Below, in pieces: positions 37,323-44,358 of a stretch of 44,358 nucleotides of DNA (positions are counted from its first letter, which is position 1; each line of letters starts with the position of its first letter). The notes under the pieces are model-generated. The model had not been told where the DNA came from, did no database searches, and saw only the letters and a program-made list of their open reading frames with translations. The DNA is from RGIG3102 sp964507095 (GTDB taxonomy: Bacteria > Bacillota > Clostridia > Oscillospirales > Ruminococcaceae): contig CAZDOS010000010.1 in the NCBI GenBank assembly GCA_964507095.1, positions 1 through 44,358 of the forward strand, given 5' to 3'. The translations under genes were made by a program, and so were the position numbers.

Positions 37323-38108
37323 ATGAAACAATATATAGTAGACGCTTTTACATCCGAACCTTTTTCAGGCAATCCTGCAGCAGTATGCGTGATGGACTCA
37401 TGGCCCAGCGAGGAATCCATGATGAAGCTTGCGACAGAAAACAATCTTTCCGAAACTGCCTTCATCGTAAAGGAAAAGGAAGGATACCATCTCAGGTGGT
37501 TCACGCCTACGACCGAAGTAGAGATCTGTGGACACGCGACGCTCGCTTCTTCATATGTCATCTTCAATTACTATGATACGGATGCGGAGAGGATATCCTT
37601 CAACACTCTTTCAGGCGAACTGACTGTCACCAGAAAAGGGGACAGATACGAGATGAACTTCCCGGTGTTCGAGATTAAGGAGATACCGGTCACTGATGCA
37701 ATGGAAAAGGCTTTCGGAGCAAGACCGGTGAAGGCCGTTCTGGGACTTGACCTTGTCTGCGTATTCGATGACGAAGAGACGGTAAGAAAGATGAATCCCG
37801 ACCAGGAGCTTTTAATGGGAATAGAGGGAAGGATACAGAATGCTTCCGCTAAGGGAACTGACGTTGACTGTGTATCAAGAAGCTTTGCTCCGAAACTCGG
37901 CATAGCCGAGGATCCGGTTTGCGGTTCGGCGCATTGCCGGATAATCCCGTACTGGGCAGGAGTCTTCGGCAGAAACGACATCAAGGCATATCAGGCTTCG
38001 AAGAGAGGCGGATATCTGTTCTGCGAGCTTTCGGATGACGGAAGGATAGCCATAAGCGGAAACGCTGCTCTTGTTGCGATAAGCGACATCAAGGCCGAGC
38101 TTAAGTAA
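37323..38108 (+). CDS. PhzF-family isomerase-like protein
   Basis: 261 residues. The PhzF pattern is clear: VDAFTSEPFSGNPAAVC, LSETAFIV with the catalytic Glu44, and LRWFTPTTEVEICGHATLAS. The second half carries AEDPVCGSAHCRIIPYW. Outside phenazine producers the family has unknown substrates and is thought to catalyse isomerisation or epimerisation. CGGAGGAA lies about 5 bases before the ATG. A TATAAT at 37288-37293 is the likely -10; the -35 is not clear. It has no functional neighbours. Confidence 0.9.
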   Translation: MKQYIVDAFTSEPFSGNPAAVCVMDSWPSEESMMKLATENNLSETAFIVKEKEGYHLRWFTPTTEVEICGHATLASSYVIFNYYDTDAERISFNTLSGELTVTRKGDRYEMNFPVFEIKEIPVTDAMEKAFGARPVKAVLGLDLVCVFDDEETVRKMNPDQELLMGIEGRIQNASAKGTDVDCVSRSFAPKLGIAEDPVCGSAHCRIIPYWAGVFGRNDIKAYQASKRGGYLFCELSDDGRIAISGNAALVAISDIKAELK

Positions 38109-38124
38109 TAAAGGAATAATAAAA

Positions 38125-38152
38125 GGGATGGAGAGGGCTCCATCCCATTTTT
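38125..38152 (+). terminator. Bidirectional terminator between phzF-like and nitroreductase genes
   Basis: GGGATGGAG pairs with CTCCATCCC around AGGG, with ATTTTTATTT after it on the plus strand and TTTTATTATT on the minus strand. Confidence 0.88.
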
Positions 38153-38159
38153 ATTTAGA

Positions 38160-38681
38160 TCAGAACTCCTTAAGGAAGTCTTCCATTGCAGGATACTTTG
38201 TATGGGACTCCGAAGGCTCGCATCCATCTTCAATGTATCCGACAGGGAAGAGAGCTATGAGAGTGAGTCCTTCCAGCTCAGGGAAAAGCTCCTTGAGCTT
38301 TGCTTCATCGAAGTATCCGCACCATGTAGAACCAAGACCGAGATCGTGGATCTCAAGCATCATCTGAGTGGCTACGATCGAGGCATCCACATCCGCAAAG
38401 TTGTGTCCGTCAAAAGGCCTTGTCCAGGCCTGCTCAGGAACTGCGGCAACCACAAATACTGCCGGAGCGTTCTTGACGAACGGGAAGTGATGTACCGTGT
38501 CAAGTTTCTCTTTTGCTTCTTTTGAAGAAAAAAGGAATATCTTTGCAGGCATCCTGTTTGCGGCAGTGGGAGCGATAAGTCCGGCTTCGATGATCTTATC
38601 GAGTTTCTCTCTTTCAACAGGCCTCGAGCTGATCTGTCTTACCGAATATCTTTCATGAGCAAGTTCAAGAAAATCTTTCAT
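38160..38681 (-). CDS. Nitroreductase-family protein
   Basis: 173 residues. It starts with LELAHERYSVRQISSRPV and IIEAGLIAPTAANRMPAKI, followed by NAPAVFVVAAVPEQAW and IHDLGLGSTWCGYFDE. These match the FMN-dependent nitroreductase fold with a short form typical of the anaerobic group. AAAGGGA lies about 7 bases upstream of the ATG. It starts 15 bases after the stop of the upstream PLP decarboxylase gene, so both are transcribed together. Confidence 0.88.
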   Translation of the reverse strand: MKDFLELAHERYSVRQISSRPVEREKLDKIIEAGLIAPTAANRMPAKIFLFSSKEAKEKLDTVHHFPFVKNAPAVFVVAAVPEQAWTRPFDGHNFADVDASIVATQMMLEIHDLGLGSTWCGYFDEAKLKELFPELEGLTLIALFPVGYIEDGCEPSESHTKYPAMEDFLKEF

Positions 38682-38696
38682 TTCAGTTTTCCCTTT

Positions 38697-39914
38697 TCAT
38701 TTTTCTGATATATTTCCGTCAGCTGACAAAAATATCTGTGAAGGCGGGATCTGGCTTGCAAACTGGATCGCGCTGAGAACGTATGAATAGCATCCTGCGT
38801 TTGAGAATGTCACGATATCTCCGACCTTTGAAGTGTTAAGAGTGATCGCCTTTGATATCATGTCAGCAGAGGTGCAGAGATTTCCGGCCAGAGCCACGGT
38901 TTCGAGGGTTTCATCATCAGTCAGCACCTCTATCTTTGAAGCACCCGGCTTGATGTACATGGGCTCATACGGCTTGGGTGAAGGGTTGCCTCTCTCCACG
39001 AGCATTGCCACGCTGGGACGGAAGAAACCGTTCAGAGTGTTGTGGAGGATAACGTAAGTCACGCCGTGGCTCGTCTTCCTGTCGATGACCTTTGAACAGT
39101 ATGTGCCGGCATTGCCGCAAACGTATCTTCCTGATTCAATCAGTATCCTGGTGGAGCCAAGTTCCCGTGCAAAGCTGTTCATCCGGTCACTGAACTGCCT
39201 GCCGAGCGATGATATGTCAAGTTCGTTATCCTCCCGGACGAATGGGATGCCGAGTCCGCCGCCCATATTCACGAAATCCAGTTTTCTTCCCAGAAGCTTT
39301 TCGACCCTTTCGCAGAGTTTCAGCATGTTTACATAATATCTGGAAAGTATGGAGAAGGACAGCTCCTGGCTTCTTGAGTGCACATGGATGCCTGTAATCT
39401 CCAGGTTAGAAAGGTTTCTTATGCTCTCTATATTCTCTGTGAACAGGTCCTCGTCTATACCGAACTTGCCGCCTGCACCGTTATACGGATCATCCATTGT
39501 GAAGTTCGGGTTTATCCTGACGCCAATTTTGGTTTTAATTCCCAGTTTTCCGGCGATCCTGTCAGCTCTTTCAAGCTCTCCGATGCTGTCCGCGGTGAGG
39601 GTAGAGTGAAGCAGACCGTATTCTATGTCTCTGTCTGTTTTTCCCGGAGCTGAGAAGTATATCATGTCCGTGCCGAGACCTCTCTCAACGCCCATCCTTA
39701 CCTCGTTCCGGCTTGCTGCATCGATACCGAAACCGTTATCCGTGCACAGGTCGATGATATCAGGGAACGGATTGGTCTTTACCGAATACAGAAAGGTCGC
39801 CATCGGAAGCCGTTCCTTCATTGTCTGAATATTGCTTTCTATTTTCCGGCCGTCATATACATAGAAACTGTCTCTGGTCCGGGCAAGTTCATATACCAGA
39901 TCCTTGTTGACCAT
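38697..39914 (-). CDS. Fold-type III PLP-dependent decarboxylase (diaminopimelate/ornithine decarboxylase superfamily)
   Basis: 405 residues. The PLP lysine is Lys46 in YSVKTNP. HVHSRSQE, VNMGGGLGIPF and ILIESGRYVCGNAG are the phosphate and substrate-side motifs. Near the end LCTSADMIS replaces the usual C-E-S-x-D, with the cysteine kept and Glu-Ser-Gly changed. NAGCYSYV replaces NAGAYG. It is a decarboxylase of a basic or meso-diamino substrate; I do not assign lysA, because the altered motif makes a different substrate plausible. AAAGGAGG lies 9 bases before the ATG. It heads the unit with the nitroreductase. Confidence 0.82.
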   Translation of the reverse strand: MVNKDLVYELARTRDSFYVYDGRKIESNIQTMKERLPMATFLYSVKTNPFPDIIDLCTDNGFGIDAASRNEVRMGVERGLGTDMIYFSAPGKTDRDIEYGLLHSTLTADSIGELERADRIAGKLGIKTKIGVRINPNFTMDDPYNGAGGKFGIDEDLFTENIESIRNLSNLEITGIHVHSRSQELSFSILSRYYVNMLKLCERVEKLLGRKLDFVNMGGGLGIPFVREDNELDISSLGRQFSDRMNSFARELGSTRILIESGRYVCGNAGTYCSKVIDRKTSHGVTYVILHNTLNGFFRPSVAMLVERGNPSPKPYEPMYIKPGASKIEVLTDDETLETVALAGNLCTSADMISKAITLNTSKVGDIVTFSNAGCYSYVLSAIQFASQIPPSQIFLSADGNISEK

Positions 39915-39958
39915 ATCGATGATCCTCCTTTTTGAAAAACAGTATTATCTCTGCTTTC

Positions 39959-39987
39959 ATTATATTTCCGTTTTACGGTCCATTCAA
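39959..39987 (-). promoter_or_regulatory. Promoter of the decarboxylase-nitroreductase unit
   Basis: On the minus strand TTGAAT (39987-39982), 17-bp spacer, TATAAT (39964-39959). Confidence 0.78.
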
Positions 39988-40024
39988 CCGTCTATTTGTA
40001 GTCAATACAATCCTCGTAATCCCG

Positions 40025-40065
40025 AAAGAAGGGAAGGGACTTCGGATATGGTCCGGAGTCCCTTC
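40025..40065 (-). terminator. Terminator of ppdK
   Basis: On the minus strand GAAGGGACTCCGG pairs with CCGAAGTCCCTTC (one wobble pair), followed by CCTTCTTTC. The T run is interrupted. Confidence 0.75.
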
Positions 40066-40095
40066 TTCAAGAGGTTTAAGTATGTGAAATATGGT

Positions 40096-42723
<2,628 letters not shown>

Positions 42724-42777
42724 ACTTCCTCCAAAATATATTGACCTTGATAATGGAAAACAAATTTCCACGATTTC

Positions 42778-42806
42778 ATTATAAACCCCGTTATTTCATT
42801 TTGCAA
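42778..42806 (-). promoter_or_regulatory. Promoter of ppdK
   Basis: On the minus strand TTGCAA (42806-42801), 17-bp spacer, TATAAT (42783-42778). The leader is about 50 bases. Confidence 0.78.
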
Positions 42807-42891
42807 TACAACAAATTTACAATCAAATGAAATATTTTTACATCTTTTATGAACATTTTAACGGAAAGAATTCAGGGTGCAAAATGGGAAC

Positions 42892-42928
42892 AAAAAAGAA
42901 CACTTCCCGTGAAAGGGAAGTGTTCTTT
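42892..42928 (-). terminator. Terminator of the lipoprotein unit
   Basis: On the minus strand AAAGAACACTTCCC pairs with GGGAAGTGTTCTTT around a 6-base loop, followed by more T. Confidence 0.93.
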
Positions 42929-42934
42929 ACTGCA

Positions 42935-43489
42935 TTACTGCTTGTAAGCCGTGGACTTCATGGCGGCAAGCATCGGTTCAAGTGCTGCCCGTCCGCCATC
43001 GTTCTCGACTGTCTCATCGCTGTCTCCGTAGATGCACAGTGCGATGAAGCCTTCAGGAGTGTCAATGACCTGACCCGCATCGACCTTGTCCTTGTTGACG
43101 CCCGGATAGTTCTCATTCTGTCCGATGAGAGTGTCGAGCTGCTTCTGGAGGATGGTCCTTGCGTCTTCAGCCTTGCCCTCGGCAGGGTTGACGATGATGA
43201 AGACATCAACGTTTCCGCTCTTGAATGCACCGGCATAGTCGGTGTACTCGCTGCCGTCAAAGCCCAGCCATGACATGTAGTCATCGCCTACATCGTTCCA
43301 TTCTCCGCCGATATCGAGACCGAGAGTCTCAACTATCGTGTTGTACTTGTCCTTGCAGGTGAACTCAACTGTCACCTCTGAAGGATCGGATGTAGGATCG
43401 GAACTCGGCTCGGTCTTGCCGCCGGAGCATCCGGCAAGGCAGGAGAGAGCAAATACCGCTGCAAAAGCCAAAGCAAGTATCTTTTTCAT
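42935..43489 (-). CDS. DUF4358-like lipoprotein
   Basis: 184 residues. A lipoprotein signal (MKKILALAFAAVFALSCLAG, then C) gives a lipidated Cys at residue 21. A Ser/Pro/Thr linker (PSSDPTSDPSE) leads to the mature domain. The domain resembles DUF4358: YNTIVETLGLDIGG..., the acidic FDGSEYTDYAG and VDVFIIVNPAEGKAEDARTILQKQLDTLIG. Function is unknown. GGGAGAT lies about 8 bases before the ATG. It follows the FMN-binding-type lipoprotein gene by 39 bases, so the two form a unit. Confidence 0.8.
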   Translation of the reverse strand: MKKILALAFAAVFALSCLAGCSGGKTEPSSDPTSDPSEVTVEFTCKDKYNTIVETLGLDIGGEWNDVGDDYMSWLGFDGSEYTDYAGAFKSGNVDVFIIVNPAEGKAEDARTILQKQLDTLIGQNENYPGVNKDKVDAGQVIDTPEGFIALCIYGDSDETVENDGGRAALEPMLAAMKSTAYKQ

Positions 43490-43528
43490 TACTTAATATC
43501 TCCCGTTAGTCTGGTAAGTTGTAAACTG

Positions 43529-43990
43529 TTAAATGTTTGGTATGACTTCCGTGCCCGTCTCACCGGCCACGGCATTTTCCATGGCGGCTATGATAAGGGT
43601 CTTGAAGTTGCCGGTGGACTCAGTTGCTCCGGCTACGATGTCGACGCTTGTGACCTTGCCGCTTGCAAGGAACTGATTGATGAGATCCTTGTTGTACTTG
43701 GCAGGGTAGGTGCCGACGATCTGTTCCATCTGACTCTTATAGCCTTCATCCTCGCTCTTGAGCTTGGTACCGTCTTCGTTCACTGCGTCAAAAACGACCT
43801 CATAAAGCTCGCCGTCCTTGATCGTAACTACGACATAGTCCTTCCAGCCATATTCGTCAAATTCCTCAAATTCCGTCCTGTATACTCCGTCGACGAGCGT
43901 CCGATCGAGGCCGGCTCCGCTGCCGCTGCATGCAGTAAGCGTGCCGAACGCAAGAACTGCGGACAGAATCAGGCTGAGAATCTTTTTCAT
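43529..43990 (-). CDS. FMN-binding-domain-like lipoprotein
   Basis: 153 residues. A lipoprotein signal (MKKILSLILSAVLAFGTLTA then C) is followed by VDGVYRTEFEEFDEYGWKDY and VVVTIKDGELYEVVFDAV. The end reads SVDIVAGATESTGNFKTLI, close to the FMN-binding signature in which ApbE attaches FMN to Thr or Ser of a [ST]GAT[ST] motif. The residue before Gly is Ala and Glu follows Thr here, so attachment is uncertain. It is probably surface anchored and involved in electron transfer. The ribosome binding site AAAGGAT is far (about 13 bases) from the ATG. It heads the two-gene unit. Confidence 0.78.
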   Translation of the reverse strand: MKKILSLILSAVLAFGTLTACSGSGAGLDRTLVDGVYRTEFEEFDEYGWKDYVVVTIKDGELYEVVFDAVNEDGTKLKSEDEGYKSQMEQIVGTYPAKYNKDLINQFLASGKVTSVDIVAGATESTGNFKTLIIAAMENAVAGETGTEVIPNI

Positions 43991-44114
43991 AAACCAATGT
44001 ACATCCTTTTTTAGTTTTCCACACCTGCCACACGCGGCTGATGCGGATATATCGCAACTGCCATGCAGACAGAGGCGAGAATTAAAGAACCTATAACACT
44101 CTATAGGCATGCTA
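43991..44114 (-). promoter_or_regulatory. Long leader of the lipoprotein operon with hairpins
   Basis: About 118 bases separate the inferred start from the ATG at 43990. CCTATA/TATAGG (44090-44107) forms a 6-bp hairpin at the very 5' end, and CTGC/GCAG segments follow. No known riboswitch is recognised. Confidence 0.4.
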
Positions 44115-44143
44115 AATATACCATATATTCAATATACAGTCAA
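44115..44143 (-). promoter_or_regulatory. Promoter of the lipoprotein operon
   Basis: On the minus strand TTGACT (44143-44138), 17-bp spacer, TATATT (44120-44115). Confidence 0.72.
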
Positions 44144-44358
44144 ATTTTGCCCGGTCATTGTAACATAATTGTAAACCAATGGTCACAAAAAAGCGCGTAA
44201 TTTACAGAGAAAATCAATAATGTACCATCTATCCCTAAAAGCTGTTGAAATACATGTAAAGTAGTCTGGCTTTACGGAGTATATGGCATTTAATTAATGC
44301 AATTGTATATTAGTCAATGATGTGAGACCAAAAACGAACGAAATAAAAAAGATATTTG
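44144..44358. other. AT-rich right end with no gene seen
   Basis: No frame with a ribosome binding site and no strong hairpin is visible. The stretch probably belongs to the upstream region of a gene outside the window. Confidence 0.5.

Noticed and set aside
43991..44110. N-terminal extension of the FMN-binding lipoprotein
   Set aside because: The extension precedes a clear lipoprotein signal peptide and lies in the leader; the signal must be at the N-terminus.

Overview
The window looks like a chromosomal segment of an anaerobic, amino-acid-fermenting Clostridia-type Firmicute of intermediate GC content. The evidence is the gene order rimP-nusA-ylxR-L7Ae-infB-rbfA-nrnA-truB-ribF-rpsO-pnp, a zinc-type L28, split ThrE exporter genes, strong AGGAGG ribosome binding sites, sigma-A promoters with 17-bp spacers, a PPi-type pyruvate phosphate dikinase, and many peptidases (M19, M20, M29, S49, S51). 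I cannot name a species. HU-rqcP-divIC lies without the sporulation genes yabP/yabQ that usually sit between rqcP and divIC, which hints at a non-sporulating lineage. I see no rRNA, tRNA, CRISPR array, insertion sequence or prophage.

Layout. 1-114: end of a CorC/HlyC-like protein. 229-5318: flavodoxin-like protein, two-gene ThrE exporter with a possible attenuator, MFS transporter behind a leader peptide and terminator, Cys-rich mini-protein, and an AT-richer HipA-like kinase. 5687-11188: L28, PfkB kinase, unknown protein, M20 amidohydrolase, DUF3267 protease-like membrane protein, peroxiredoxin, M19 dipeptidase. 11421-17664: HU, RqcP, DivIC, nitroreductase, flavin oxidoreductase, SppA, two adjacent nucleoside hydrolase homologues (the first lacking the metal-binding motif), S51 peptidase. 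17722-23489: FlaR-like ATPase, YjbR-EVE fusion, TatD, small proteins, and a DUF2975/XRE/DUF4153 membrane operon. 23713-26472: an M29 aminopeptidase gene broken by one in-frame amber codon, a small membrane protein, TraX, and an XRE-membrane regulator. 26513-37225: the transcription/translation operon, with structured leaders before rimP, rpsO and pnp. 37323-44143: PhzF, nitroreductase, PLP decarboxylase, PpdK, two lipoproteins.

The most interesting items are (1) the MFS gene, preceded by a consensus promoter, a 21-codon ORF with an excellent ribosome binding site, a terminator, and sequences that could form an antiterminator, all suggesting ribosome-mediated attenuation as in antibiotic-sensing leaders; (2) the amber codon in the M29 aminopeptidase, replacing what is probably a Tyr codon while the downstream frame stays intact; (3) the degenerate/intact nucleoside hydrolase pair; (4) the YjbR-EVE fusion; (5) a cre/LacI-type operator-like palindrome on the rimP operon promoter. 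All functional statements come from reading sequence and recalling family motifs; no searches or folding calculations were run.
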